A stretch of 64,000 bases of DNA from Spirometra erinaceieuropaei (lineage: Eukaryota; Platyhelminthes; Cestoda; Diphyllobothriidea; Diphyllobothriidae), in contig CACRXP010000093.1 in NCBI GenBank assembly GCA_902702965.1, positions 924,074 to 988,073 of the forward strand, read 5' to 3'. A program made the position numbers and the translations under genes. The notes under the pieces were generated by a model. The model had not been told where the DNA came from. It saw nothing but the letters and a program-made list of their open reading frames with translations, and searched no databases. Of the stretch, positions 47,239 to 57,850 are shown piece after piece (position 1 is the first letter of the stretch; each line of letters starts with the position of its first letter).

Positions 47239-47620
47239 ATTACCACCCCGATCTCTGAAACCTCGACAATTCCGTTATTATAATACTACTTGCTATATTT
47301 CAGTAACATTTTAAATTGAATGTATTATTGTGCCAACTCATCGCCTACGCTTGCTGACATGCACATATGCAAATTTTGTCCCCGGATATATTATTTATTT
47401 CGCTGCACTCGAAACGACAGCTCTACAACTGCTCGTACCACTAAAATTCGAGACAGTTTGTTTGTCTGTACAGAACTGACGCTTTTCCGATTATTTGTTC
47501 CTTTATGATACCTTTTCGAGTTTTTGAGATTTTGCAGTTGTTTGTAAACAAATAGGGAGTTCAACGGTGAAGACCTACATTTCCCTCAATAAACTGAACT
47601 GAACTGAACTGAACTGAAAA
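44695..47620 (+). mobile_element. CR1-like non-LTR retrotransposon 2, 5'-truncated
   Basis: Homologous over its length to the 19.6-22.8 kb element at the protein level but clearly a different subfamily. It is truncated in the endonuclease and has about 380 bases of 3' region. It ends in AATAAACTGAACTGAACTGAACTGAACTGAAAA, a cleaner version of the tandem tail of element 1. Confidence 0.9.
47587..47620 (+). repeat. (ACTGA)n 3' tail of CR1-like element 2
   Basis: About five perfect ACTGA units following AATAA at the element's 3' end. Confidence 0.9.
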
Positions 47621-48275
47621 CAACTGCTTCAAGATTACCACTATCCTGAAGATTTGGTTGTGTTTTTGAAGGTAAGTCGAGTTGGGGAATGCGCGAAATA
47701 CCTAGGTTGAAATCATTTAACGTCTGTTGAGTGGTAAGCGCTGTATCGCAATGTTTGCTCCGCAGCCGGAATCAAACGAAGAAGATAGGAGGACATAGTA
47801 AAGGTTCAAGACGATGAAACGTTAATATGTCGATGGAAGTTCAATGCAGGGAAGCGGAAAATGCAATTCTGGCTCGTTGGCATGTACGATACTAGCCAAC
47901 GAAAAGCATTATTTGAGCAGGTCAACGTAGAAGTGGGCCTGCTCTTAGAGCCGTCATTATTAAATGGGTCACAAAAGGCCGCGTTGCGGTAACTAACGAG
48001 TGTAAGGCTTATACTTGGCTGCCCTTAAAAGGATACTTTTATTTCCCCGACAATCTCTAAGCACTTCAACGATCCCACAACGGGCAGACATTCTAATGCG
48101 ATTGAGGCTTATTGGAGTCGACTGAAAAGGAAAATCCTTGAAGGAGTCCGTGAATGTGGTCAAGCCGTATTGACCACAGGTGGCCAGGTGGCCAGGTCCA
48201 GTCGAATGTGCCGCGAACTGAGAGTTGGCGTCATTTCTCCGTACAGCTGCCACGTGTTCGGCGACTCGCGTCAAG

Positions 48276-48673
48276 TGATGAGACCAAAAGACCAACTGCC
48301 ACGGCAAGAAACATCTAGAGTCGTTTACCGGATCCGGTGCAGTTGCGGACAAAGCAACTACGTCGGATAAACTGGGAGACTGCTCCGGACGCGAGTCGCC
48401 GAACACGTGGCAGCTGTACGGAGAAATGACGCCAACTCCCAGTTCGCGGCACATTCGACGAGACCCGGCCACACATTCAAGTTCGGTGAGGCCGAAATTC
48501 TCGCGAGAGGGGATAATCGCGTGAGCCGCGAGTTGCTTGAGTCATGGTTCACGGGACCTCAGTCTATCAACAAGTGCAACGGCATCCCCACTCCATATTC
48601 TGTTCTGAGGCATAGACTGGCCAAAGCAATTGACTACTCAAGGAGCGCGCAAGCTGGTAAGCCAGATGACTGA
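48276..48673 (+). pseudogene. GIY-YIG endonuclease domain of PLE F
   Basis: Covers the two catalytic blocks of the GIY-YIG fold: VVYRIRCSCGQSNYVG with the Cys-x-Cys seen in Penelope endonucleases, and RVAEHVAAV, with ILARGDNRVSRELLES downstream. A stop (TAA) directly after YVG and one frame change split it. In complete elements this domain makes the nick used to prime reverse transcription. No RT survives here. Confidence 0.8.
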
Positions 48674-48876
48674 GCAATCATCACGCCAGCATCCAACACG
48701 GGTGATGAGATGACAGCAAGTAGCAACTTGCATGCCGGCCATCAAGCAATTAGCGCACCAGCGGGCAACAATCCGTGATGAAGGGAGCACGGTTAATTGT
48801 TGTAGGTATGCGGTAGCATGGCGACCGCATCCTATAAATACTGCGACTTCCTGTACACTAGCCACCCTTTTCTGCA

Positions 48877-48921
48877 ACTATCTCTGATGATGGATTCAAG
48901 AGAGAATCCGAAACGCCAGGC
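48877..48921 (+). ncRNA. hammerhead-like motif (PLE F), altered cleavage site
   Basis: CTGATGA, stem II GGATTC/GAATCC and GAAAC are all intact, but the usual GTC at the cleavage site is GCC, replacing the conserved U of the A-U pair next to the scissile position. Activity is expected to be poor. Confidence 0.5.
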
Positions 48922-49010
48922 GAATAAAGCCATTGTTCCAGCGATCGCTTCTTCTTCTGATCAACTAGTTCCTGAAACTCGCATCTGCGCTTGTATCGGC
49001 AATTTTGCCA

Positions 49011-51160
49011 TTTTGGAACAATTTTCAACTAGGCCTGCCGCAGAGTTTCCATACTTCAAGCGGAGAAGGTATGGGCATACTGGACATGATTCGTTTAACA
49101 TATTTTAAATACCAAGCTATGACACGAAAATCGCACTCTCCACACCGGCTAGCCGCTAACTTGACCCTGAGGCCACCACAGCTTCTGAACTGGGGCTGTA
49201 ATGGGTCGCTTGAGCGGGGTAGCTCTTTCACTGAAACGGTCAAATTACAAAATATGCTTTATCATCGTCACAAAAGTAATGCTCCCAGTCATCAATTTTA
49301 TTGATTGTCAGCCGGACCAGCTAAAAGCGTGTCAGATTAGTCCGGGTTATTCCCGTTGGTCTGCAGTATGTATCAGCATGCGGCAGTATTCCAAGATACT
49401 TTTGTTATGCCAGGAATCCGGCATTTTGAATGCACTTTTTGGTCGCCTACAAAAACCGCACTTCCTGAAATGGAGGAGCTAAATTTACATGTATTTGCGG
49501 AATAATATTCGATGTCTGCATTTACTTAAGTGCGTTTTTGCACACTTTTGGTGGTAAATCACGTCGTCTCCAAATAATAGTTTTTAAGATAGGAAAATCT
49601 TTCAGTTTAAAAATAATTTTCCAAAATCCCAAATGATATGTTTTGCAGGCCTGTTTAGGACACAAAAGACAGGCGTTGCATGCTGCCCACGTATGGAAAA
49701 TCATTAACTCTATATGGCCCTTAGAAGATCCTTGATAGAGGATATGCAGTTTCCCGGTAAGACGGAGAGTGAAGTATATTTATTAATGGACACTTATAAA
49801 AGGTCATATGCGAAGGTGCTGGTATGCGTGAGTTAAAATTTTTAAAATCTGCATATGCCACTGAATAAAACATCTTGTGAATAGGTATTCTGCTTCCAAA
49901 CGAGTAAGAAAGAGCGTATTTTTACGAGCTTTCTACGAAGATTATTGAATTTATTCAGGCACGGATATTTGATGGAAAAATCCACACCACTAATGTAGAC
50001 ATTTCTGTGCCGTGAGTTGAATGACCGTCATTACGGCATACGGGAATATTCGATTATTATGGTTAACGATAGATAATGCTAGGACCACACTTACTAGGTG
50101 ACGCCTGCTCGAATTAGGGTTCCTTGGCTTCATTCTATTGAAATGTTCGATCGACTTCCGGCCTCATATTGTGTGCCTAGACTTCACCTTGGCTGAGTGC
50201 TTAGCCACGCGGGAAGGGCGCGAGCCAACGCGACATCTACTTACACTTCCGCTGTACAAAGTAGCCAAATAAATTAACCCAGCTAATGAATATCTAGCAA
50301 TAAACCACTGGGATGTCGAGGATTTAGTAGATACATAATCATTTACGAATATGCATGATAAATGTGTCGTTGCCGACACCGTTGATAGGCATGTACGGCC
50401 GCAATAATCGCATTCCGCAAGTAGGGTTGCAACGGTGTGAATCATGGCAGTTATCTGACTGCATCCGTGAAGATACATGTGAGGGGAAGGCACAAGCGTC
50501 GAAGAATAAAGGAAGTTTTTATTGCAAATTCGCAAAGTGCTTCTGATATTCACCTACAATTTTTGTTAGTACATTATATAACATAGATTTAAGACGCTGT
50601 AACAGATAATAGATGCTTGAAATTCAGTTTTGCTGCAGACATGTTCTAGACGATACTCGCATCTTACCCGACGCTATCTGTCAAATGCTTGTACTCGCTT
50701 TTGCTATGTATCGTATCCGTTAGGGATTCTAGATTAAGCAAGTCCAACAAAGGTACACTTAAGAAGTGAACAGAAAAAAATCCAATATTTTAATTTATAG
50801 CATGACAAATACATGTGTGTCGCCCTTATGAGGAGTAGTTTCGAAAGATTTGATAGAAATTATCGTGGGGAAAGTGGTCTAAAATGCTTATGTGTTTTCA
50901 CATTATGCATTTACCTTAAACATGATATTTGTGCTAAACCAATTTTCTGTTTCATACACGGCTACCATCTAAATTCACTAAGTTATAAAGTACCTAGTTA
51001 AATTAAGACGTCCTGTTTGGTGCCGTGTAGGTTACTTAAAGGCAATAAGCTGACAGCGAACTGGTAAAGGATCAGATAACCCACTGTCATTTAATATATC
51101 GGCAAGTCTAAACTACAAATAATCAGGCCATGTACGACTGTATGCGCATCGAAAGATAAT
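49011..51160. other. intergenic, nothing recognised
   Basis: No supported gene. A minus-strand frame at 50164-50553 (129 codons) is open but low in protein-like features. Confidence 0.3.
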
Positions 51161-51385
51161 CTACGGTTTTTTTGTTAACTGCTTATCCTTTGCATGCAAC
51201 TGGTCATAAAACCCGTCGATCCGTGCGGAGGAATCTGCCACATGATATGCACTTGTGTCCATCATGTAAACTGTAGAGTTCGGTTTGTGTCCCGAAACAT
51301 GAAGAAGCTGTAAAACTTGCTGATTTAGCTGAAAGTAGTCTAATGGGATTGTGCCACTTGCGCATTTCGGGACCGGGGTATACAT
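51161..51385 (-). CDS. possible exon downstream of paralogue 2
   Basis: Open minus-strand frame of about 74 codons with protein-like composition (IPLDYFQLNQQVLQLLHVSG, YMMDTSAYHVADSSARIDGF), ending in a stop at 51161. It lies 0.5 kb beyond the stop codon of paralogue 2, so it is not part of that protein unless alternatively spliced. No homologue elsewhere in the window. It could be an exon of another gene or a relic. Confidence 0.2.
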   Translation of the reverse strand: MYTPVPKCASGTIPLDYFQLNQQVLQLLHVSGHKPNSTVYMMDTSAYHVADSSARIDGFYDQLHAKDKQLTKKP

Positions 51386-51874
51386 GCAGTTGGTCGACGT
51401 TCGAATAGAACGCGATGCGTAAGTACAGAATGCAGACTATGATGCAGGAGGCGTCAAACGTGCAGTGATCCGAAGTGCGTTTCTCCTTATGAAATTAAGA
51501 GTACTGCTGTGGCAGACCTCTTCTAGGTGTCTACATCAATTTATTTAGATTGAGTGAAGTGTGGTTCATTGCCGACTGCAGACCCATACACGGAGATTGA
51601 TGTCCGTATTGCCATCTCCTACATTCTTTCTCATTTTAAAAAACATGAGCCTTTATCTACCATGTTTGGTAAATTATTTAGGCATCCCATCCCTTCTCAT
51701 TTGATCTTAACTCGCAGTTCCTTTTAATCTATGCAGCAAGTCACATCTGCAGAGCATGTATACCAGCACAATGTCAGTTTTTCGAACGCGTGCAATTATT
51801 CAAACAAACTTATAGTATAAGCAACGCACCATGAGATATATTTGTTGATGATTTAATTGCCGACATACATGGTT

Positions 51875-52183
51875 TTAGTCGTATGTGCAAAAAGGGAGCA
51901 CCCAGTGTACATCTCGACGACGCATAAATGCATGAGCTTGGTTAATCGCGTTATATAACCTTGGATTGTTTTTTATGAAAAGAATGTTAAAGAAATCAAG
52001 GTGTATCCTTTCAAAGATGTGCGGCATTACATGCAGCGTGCGAACGACATCACCGCCAGTCACCTTGTCTTCGTGACTCAGCTCAAAACGAACGTGACCA
52101 AAGACGTCATTATATGAAAAGCCGAACGATGTCGAATTAAAGCCAAGGCGTTTTTCCCGGAAACGCAATTTGCCAGTTTGTGG
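51875..52183 (-). CDS. paralogue 2, terminal exon (unknown family)
   Basis: A 309-nt exon opening after the acceptor TTTGTGTTTTTAG in phase 0 and ending TYD-stop, identical in length and boundaries to 30374-30682. Key conserved stretches are FSYNDVFGH, FELSHED, GGDVVRTL, MPHIFERI, NPRLYNAI and HAFMRRRDV. It is separated by a 417-bp intron (donor GTAAGT at 52600) from the exon at 52601-52784. The frame is clean and more uniform than that of paralogue 1, making this the best candidate for an active gene of the family. Function unknown. Confidence 0.75.
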   Translation of the reverse strand, partial: PQTGKLRFREKRLGFNSTSFGFSYNDVFGHVRFELSHEDKVTGGDVVRTLHVMPHIFERIHLDFFNILFIKNNPRLYNAINQAHAFMRRRDVHWVLPFCTYD

Positions 52184-52600
52184 CTAAAAACACAAAAATA
52201 TAAAATATTGACGTGTCATAACCCTAGGTGTTCTATGACAGCAGTTTTCCACAAAGCAAACAAAAAACATTGCAACGCGGATAAGGAACATTTCGCGAAC
52301 TTTGACGTGATTTGCAATTATTTGTAAATCGACAAAAAGTGTGTAATATCATTTTATATATATCATTTCCCAAGCACTGCCACCACGCTGTCTCACAAAT
52401 GAATTAGGCTGATGTTTAAAAGCTAAGTTTATGCGCTGAATGAACTAGTCCTAAACTAAATCGGGTCTGCATTAATCCTTTTTCTTTTTGTGATAACGGT
52501 TGTAAAAAAAAGATTGTCTACAATGATTAGTTTATACAGATTTAATGTACAATATGTGGTAAAGAATTGAATTTTACATTTGAAAGCGACCACAACTTAC

Positions 52601-52784
52601 AATTTTTAAGAACCTGAGTTCAACATTCGGAAATGTGGCGTTGCATAGCACATTGTATTTGTTCGCTGAATTGGACAAGTACGTTTGGCACCCCCAAGTA
52701 CGTCCTCTCTTAGTAAACACAAGGCTACATTTTCTTTTCCCAAATTCAGTGTAGAAGGAAGGCATTGCAATCGTAGAAAGCTTG
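52601..52784 (-). CDS. paralogue 2, internal exon (unknown family)
   Basis: A 184-nt exon starting C-AAG after the acceptor TTTTTTGTTAAG and followed directly by donor GTAAGT. It encodes 61 residues containing KCSLVF, GCQTYLSNS and VLCNATF. Its three Cys and the N-A-T sequon are shared with paralogue 1; the relic at 12312 keeps the first two Cys in line, but its end has changed. Same size and phase as 31862-32045, so the gene structure was duplicated intact. Confidence 0.75.
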
Positions 52785-53019
52785 CTTAACAAAAAATGAA
52801 AGGTGTTGGCGAATTTTCTCTTTGAACGATATTTATTGCAGCTATATCGTTGTTGGGATTGGGAATGTTCTAATGCTGTTGGTTGGAAACAGATGAATTT
52901 TGAACAGCAAGACAACATCAAATACGAAGCACGGAAATGCATGTAAACGCGGACAGTGATCATTTTAAAATAGTGGTTATCGTTTTAATTTTATTATTGA
53001 CACTTTAATAGATACAAAT

Positions 53020-53180
53020 GTGGTACAAACTGTGTACACGGATTGTATCTGAACGACCGTAATGTGTATGAACCAGAAAGCAAAGCGAGCGTCATTTGGG
53101 CAATTATCGCTAGAAATGAAAGGCATGACAACGTTATCGCATAAATGTTAACACGCCTGAAGATGCATAAACGCAGGTCC
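53020..53180 (-). CDS. paralogue 2, putative membrane-anchor exon
   Basis: After the acceptor TTTTGTTTTCCAG the frame reads DLRLCIFRRVN, then about 22 hydrophobic residues (IYAITLSCLSFLAIIAQMTL), then LLSGSYTLRSFRYNPCTQF. A basic stretch followed by one hydrophobic helix near the N-terminus is the pattern of a type II membrane (Golgi-type) protein. The 3' boundary is uncertain: GTATCT near 53015 or GTTTGT near 53030 would give the phase needed to join the exon at 52784. No start codon is assigned; an earlier exon must exist. Weak similarity to the relic at 11925 supports it belonging to the family. Confidence 0.4.
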
Positions 53181-53199
53181 CTGGAAAACAAAACATCCT

Positions 53200-53950
53200 A
53201 TCAGTTGGAACAAGTTTTTAAATTTAAAATCTGAGTTAAAGGCGCATTAACTCGCGGCATACCGCTCAACTCGAACATTAGATAAAAGGCCAACGGCGCA
53301 ATAGGTATTTTCTTCCAAATCATGCGATGATAGACTAGCACCTGTCCTTAGGCCGTCGAGTTTTATTAATTTTGAGATAAATCCGATTAGTGCATTTATG
53401 TTTGAATGACAACTAAGCTGCATGTGCACCGACTTGTCAGAGGACGCACTTTTTCAATGCAGTTCTTGACATCGTTTCTCCAAGAAGACATATTGTAGGA
53501 CAAAATTCCTCTTCCATATTTTACAATGCAGCTTTTTAGTACGTAAGAAGTTAAATGTAAGGAAGCCTGTAAATACCTGATAAAATATAATGTGTTTTAA
53601 TCAATTGCCAATTCAAGCCTGAAGCTTGTTCAAACATGTGAGCGTATGTAACACAAGACCACTAATCTTTTCTTCAAAAATAAGAAAATCCAGAAGTTCT
53701 CAGCATAATTATAACGTAGTATAATTTAAAATCGGAATTTAACCTAAATTAGCTTTTACCTAGTGGAAAACCTGGTAACAGACCTGAAATCATGTATTAA
53801 GTAATTGCCGTAACTTAAGCTATAAATTGTAGCGCGCGCAATCATAGTTTCATATATTTCGCCGATCATAATTTCACGCCACCGGCATTTGGCCACAGAG
53901 CTATGTTTATGAAAATAATTGTGGCTTTATTTAAGTTCTCGCGATTCCAA
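53200..53950. other. intergenic, nothing recognised
   Basis: AT-rich DNA upstream of paralogue 2. No promoter element or first exon could be identified with confidence. Confidence 0.3.
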
Positions 53951-53956
53951 GACAAA

Positions 53957-54068
53957 ACGTTTCACCCTTCGGGGTTGGGTATGACTGACCGATGACCAGT
54001 AATAAGCCAGAAATATATATTCCATTCTCCGTTGTCTTTGTTTGTAATGACATTGTATAAATATACAT
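53957..54068 (+). mobile_element. SINE copy 2 (body only)
   Basis: Matches the body of the 10.2 kb SINE (CTTCGGGGTTGGGTATGACTG, AATAAGCCAGAAAT, CCATTCTCC.TTGTCTTTG) but lacks the tRNA-like head. Confidence 0.65.
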
Positions 54069-54111
54069 ATATCTGATATAAACAAAGCCACACGTCACCG
54101 GACATATTAAT

Positions 54112-54404
54112 ATATGATGGAATAGAGCACTCGCCGATTGTTCTTACGGAACTCACTCGTTCTTTTGTGCCTTACGGGCTCTCCCTCTCGAACCCGACCG
54201 GCAGCCGCACGGCGTCGCATCATATAGGCAGTATGCTATTACCGACAAAGGCAACAGAGACTGTAATGACCAGTTCTGGCTTATAAGCTGTCGTCAGCCA
54301 GTCATGCCAAACCCTGAAGTCTGGAACAACCGAGGCTCGGACTCGCGATCTGTTAGTTAGAACTCCACGTCTTTAACCACCGGGCCACGAGCCCGTTGTC
54401 CAGT
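54112..54404 (-). mobile_element. SINE copy 3, near complete
   Basis: Minus-strand copy of about 290 bases. The head reads GTGGCCCGGTGGTTAAAGACGTGG with a B-box-like GCGAGTCCGAGCC, followed by the shared body and a 3' part (GGCTGCCGGTCGGGTTCGAG, GCCCGTAAGGCACAA, CGAGTGAGTTCC) that the 10.2 kb copy lacks. Confidence 0.75.
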
Positions 54405-54422
54405 CGGTTTTAATCGGGAATA

Positions 54423-54712
54423 TACGACGGTGGAGGGCTCTCACCGATCGTTGAAACGGAAATCACTCGTTCCGTTGTGCCTTATGGGTTCTCTATCGAG
54501 CCTAACCAGCAGCCGCACAGCGGCGCATGATAACGGCATTTTGCTATTGCTGATTAAGATAAGAGAGACTGGAACGGCCACTTCTTGCTTATTAGCCGTC
54601 TTCAGCCAGCCAAACCCAAATCCGAAGTGTAGTACAAACGAGGTCCGAACTCACGGCCCGTTTGTTAGAAGTCCACGCCTATAACCACTGGGCCACGAGC
54701 ACTTTGCCCTGT
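54423..54712 (-). mobile_element. SINE copy 4, near complete
   Basis: Same orientation and extent as copy 3, with the same head, body and 3' part at moderate divergence. Only about 20 bases separate the two copies. Confidence 0.75.
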
Positions 54713-54730
54713 CGGTTTTCGATCGGAAGA

Positions 54731-54985
54731 GTGGTAAGAGGCGCGGGCTTCTAACTTACAGTTCGTGCGTTTGAGCCTCGGCTTTTACACACTTCGGGGT
54801 TGAGCATGACTGGCTGACGAGGGATAATAAGCCAGAAATAGCCGTTCCAGTCTCCCCTGTCTTTGTCGGTAAGGACATTCTGCCTATATCATGCGCTGCT
54901 GTGATGATGCTGGCTGGGCTCGAAAAGAGCCCGTAAGTCACAACGTAACGAGTGAGTTCCGCATGAACGATCGGTTACCGCCTCC
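54731..54985 (+). mobile_element. SINE copy 5
   Basis: Plus-strand copy lying tail to tail on the opposite strand beside copy 4. The head is slightly truncated; TTCGTGCGTTTGAGCCTCGG, the body and the 3' part (GGCTCGAAAAGAGCCCGTAAGTCACAACG) are readable. Confidence 0.7.
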
Positions 54986-54999
54986 TACCATTAAATATA

Positions 55000-56450
55000 T
55001 ATGCATATTTATCAGTGGCAGCGTCAGACTGAGCGCTATCTGTTTGATATTTAATTTGTCCAAGCAATGTCGCTGCATTTAAATCTGAAAAAGAGAAGTC
55101 ATTTTACTCATTTGTCGATAGGAGGGGGTAATTTCCTTTAAGATATGTCCAAAAAATCGGCAGGATATTTTGCTGGTCAGGGCTGCGTTCATAGGAGTAT
55201 TGCTTTATGTTTATATGAATACACTGGTGAAATTCGTCAGCTGAGCGATGCTTTTACAAAACTAATTTGTCAAGCCAGAGCATGTGTGAAAAAATGGACA
55301 TGATAATCGAAGTATGCATGGGTCACAAAGAGGTAAACACCTCCAAAAACCAAAAATCCAAGATCAAAATTGGCCTACAAATGGGCCTGGAATAGCTGCC
55401 TGTTAAGGAAATCCGTAAAAACTGGTACTGCTAGACTGATCAAAAAACAATACACCCAAACACCCAGCGGTTGTCAGTTGTCATCTTAAATATGACATTC
55501 GTGGATATATTTGGCATTGTATTATATTCGGAAAATTGTTGGCATACTGTATATGCGAACACTTGTTATCATGCCGCAGTAATTTAAAAATGTGTTTGCA
55601 GGGGTTTACCTATTCATTTGAGGACAAATGGGGCATTTTGCCTGCATTATTCAAGATCACAGTAAAAGGAAATATGAATCGTGGCGGTGTGATCAGTTGG
55701 ACAATTCTTAACCCGCCCGTTGTCGATCAAGGGCCTTTGTAGAGTACTGGTCATATATTCTATCAGGTTCAACGACATTGTCCAGGCTTACCACTTACTC
55801 ATAAAAGTCATTTTACCTAAAATAAAAATAATGTTTTCCCAGACGTACGAAAGAAAAACGTCTTGAAAAATTTAAAAATACACTTTACTTAACTGTTTGC
55901 GTAAATTAACCATAGCTAGTAACAAAGTGTGCTTAAGCTCATGGTTCCGGCTGGGACCTTGTAACAAATTTGGCTGCATCATTGGCAGTATCTTAATCTT
56001 TCCGTTGCTATCGACGGCTCTTAAACCACCGAGACCAAAGAGTTTTACATAATTGAACCGAGCGAGGGTTTCCAATAATTGATGAGTGCGTTATCAAAAA
56101 AATGTGTTCAAACTTTCAAAATTCAATCAGATTTGCAGAAAATAGTATGAACTTTTCGGATGCCATTTAGCACACGAGCTCATATTTGTCCCAAAATGCG
56201 TTGTTCTGGCCAAAATTTGTGGCCATGTCGTGTTAGGAAACTTGTAAAACATTGAGAAATGCCAATCTGATAAATGGAGTGTTAGTGGACGTTTGCTGTC
56301 GTACAAATAGAAAACCTGTTGCATATACAAGTTCATACCTCAATAACAGACTCATGGACACTGGCGATTCCGAATGGTACCCCCAGCTTCGCGATGTCTC
56401 AACCCATGAGTATTTACAGGAGACACAAACTAATAAGTGCGGAGTCGCAG
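55000..56450. other. intergenic, nothing firm recognised
   Basis: A minus-strand frame at 55872-56075 (LFGLGGLRAVDSNGKIKILP) looks protein-like, but no family or splice sites were identified. Otherwise AT-rich DNA. Confidence 0.3.
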
Positions 56451-56453
56451 AAC

Positions 56454-56616
56454 AGATTACGTATTTCGTATTAGAATCGCCCCCGCGATCGTGGCAGTGC
56501 GGGTAGTGGAAACCGATATATGGGGAGAATGAGAGAGCAGATTGGCGGTTAAAATATGTGCAGCTGATCGATGTTTGGACATGGTAATGGCGGAGTTTGA
56601 ACAAAGTTCCTCCACA
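56454..56616 (+). repeat. 165-bp direct repeat, copy 1
   Basis: Aligns with 56843-57003. Both run from ATTACGTATTTCGTATTA through GCAGTGCGGGTAGTGGAA and GATTGGCGGTTAAAATA to GAGTTTGAACA.AGTTCCTC. Class unknown. Confidence 0.75.
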
Positions 56617-56842
56617 ATAAACGGCATCATAACTAGAACACGGGATTTAGTAGACGACACAATTTCTTTCGAGTAAGCCGACCCTGTCCTTAAGGTGCAC
56701 AAACTGTGCGCGTAAGGTAGTTGCCGGCTGGTGTTTTACCTGCATTTGGTACTTTTTCAATTGTCTTTCGACAAGTTCAGAAACATTTTTGACGTATGGG
56801 ATAGTTCACCGTGTGGTTTGTTTTGTTACCTGAGTGGCCGTA

Positions 56843-57003
56843 GATTACGTATTTCGTATTAAAATCTCTCTCGCGAGCGTAGCAGTGCGGGTAGTGGAAT
56901 TCTACATAAGGAGATAATGAGAGATTAGATTGGCGGTTAAAATACGTGCAGCTGATCGATCTTTTGACATGGTTATGGCAGAGTTTGAACAGAGTTCCTC
57001 AGT
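56843..57003 (+). repeat. 165-bp direct repeat, copy 2
   Basis: Second copy of the 56454-56616 segment, 390 bases downstream in the same orientation. Confidence 0.75.
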
Positions 57004-57715
57004 GTACACAAGACTTGTTTACGTTATCTCGTCGCAGCTGCCTTTCCCGTTGCTAGCAGCGACATGCACAGTAATTTACGGTTGATGGATGTGACCTTGT
57101 ACACTGGCCTATACATCGCATATTTAACTCTGTGAAGAAATTGCGGATCGACTAACTTATTAAGGGCGTTTTGGGTCGTTTATTGCTCAAGTTGCCCTTT
57201 TATCTACACAGATCGGAGTAAACGCACAATAGGTTCGAGTCTACCATTGGCAGACTGTGTAGCAAGACGACAAATTGTTTCATTCTCCTGTCTACACGCT
57301 AGTAAAATCGAACACGCCGGAAACAGGGCAACCCGATAATTGGTTGATAGTTTACCTCAGATGATATGTCTACCAATCAATGTATCAGTCCGGCAGCGGC
57401 ATATCGAGCTCCGTATATAAACCCCCTCCAGGTTCCGCGCTAAGGCATTGGCTGGCCACCGTAATTGACCATTTGGGGAGTGCACAAGCCGGTGAGCCAG
57501 ATGGCCGAGCAATCATCACTCCATCATCCAGCACGGCTGATGAGATTTCAGCAATCAACAACTTGCATGCCGGCCATCAAGCAATTAGAGCATACGCGGA
57601 CAATATTTCTTAATGAAAAAGAGCAAGGTTTATTACTATAGATATGCGGAAGCATAACAACTGCATTCTATAAATACTGCAGCTTCCTATGCATTTGTCA
57701 CCTGTATCTGCCACT

Positions 57716-57757
57716 GTCTCTGATAATGTGTTCAAATAACAAACTGAAACGTCCGGT
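57716..57757 (+). ncRNA. hammerhead-like relic (PLE G)
   Basis: CTGATAA (conserved G changed to A), a stem that no longer pairs well, GAAAC and GTC. The G-to-A change hits an invariant core base, so it is probably dead. Confidence 0.4.
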
Positions 57758-57778
57758 GAATTAAGTCCTTGCGATTGC

Positions 57779-57821
57779 TTCTTCTTCTTCTTCTTCTTCT
57801 TCTTCTTCGTCTTCTTCTTCT
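57779..57821 (+). repeat. (CTT)n microsatellite in PLE tail
   Basis: About 14 CTT units with one CGTCTT interruption. The equivalent place in PLE F (48948) has only CTTCTTCTTC, so the tract grew from a short run that is part of the PLE end. Confidence 0.9.
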
Positions 57822-57850
57822 TATCAACTATGTCCTGAACCTCGCACCTT

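Larger units (their letters stand above)
48180..49010 (+). mobile_element. Penelope-like element F with fold-back arm
   Basis: 48276-48680 encodes the best GIY-YIG domain of this subfamily: VVYRIRCSCGQSNYVG, then a stop where most copies have a Glu or Lys codon, RVAEHVAAVRRNDANSQFAA, GHTFKFGEAEILARGDNRVS and ELLESWFTGPQSINKCNG. 48681-49010 is the 3' non-coding DNA with a hammerhead-like motif and terminal sequence. Just upstream, 48180-48274 is an inverted copy of 48386-48475 from the same domain, so the 5' end of the copy folds back on itself. Confidence 0.85.
57425..57850 (+). mobile_element. Penelope-like element G, 3' end
   Basis: Starts in the C-terminal tail of the PLE protein (LRHWLATVIDHLGSAQAGEP, DGRAIITPSS, matching SAQAGKPDD and DGRAIITPTS in the copies at 48 and 40 kb). 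It then carries the 3' non-coding DNA (GGCCATCAAGCAATTAG, ATAAATACTGCAGCTTCCT), a hammerhead relic and the terminal sequence, which here contains an expanded CTT run. Confidence 0.75.

Noticed and set aside
50164..50553. 129-codon minus-strand frame
   Set aside because: Rich in Ser/Thr/Arg with no family resemblance, no acceptor or donor at its ends and no homologue in the window.
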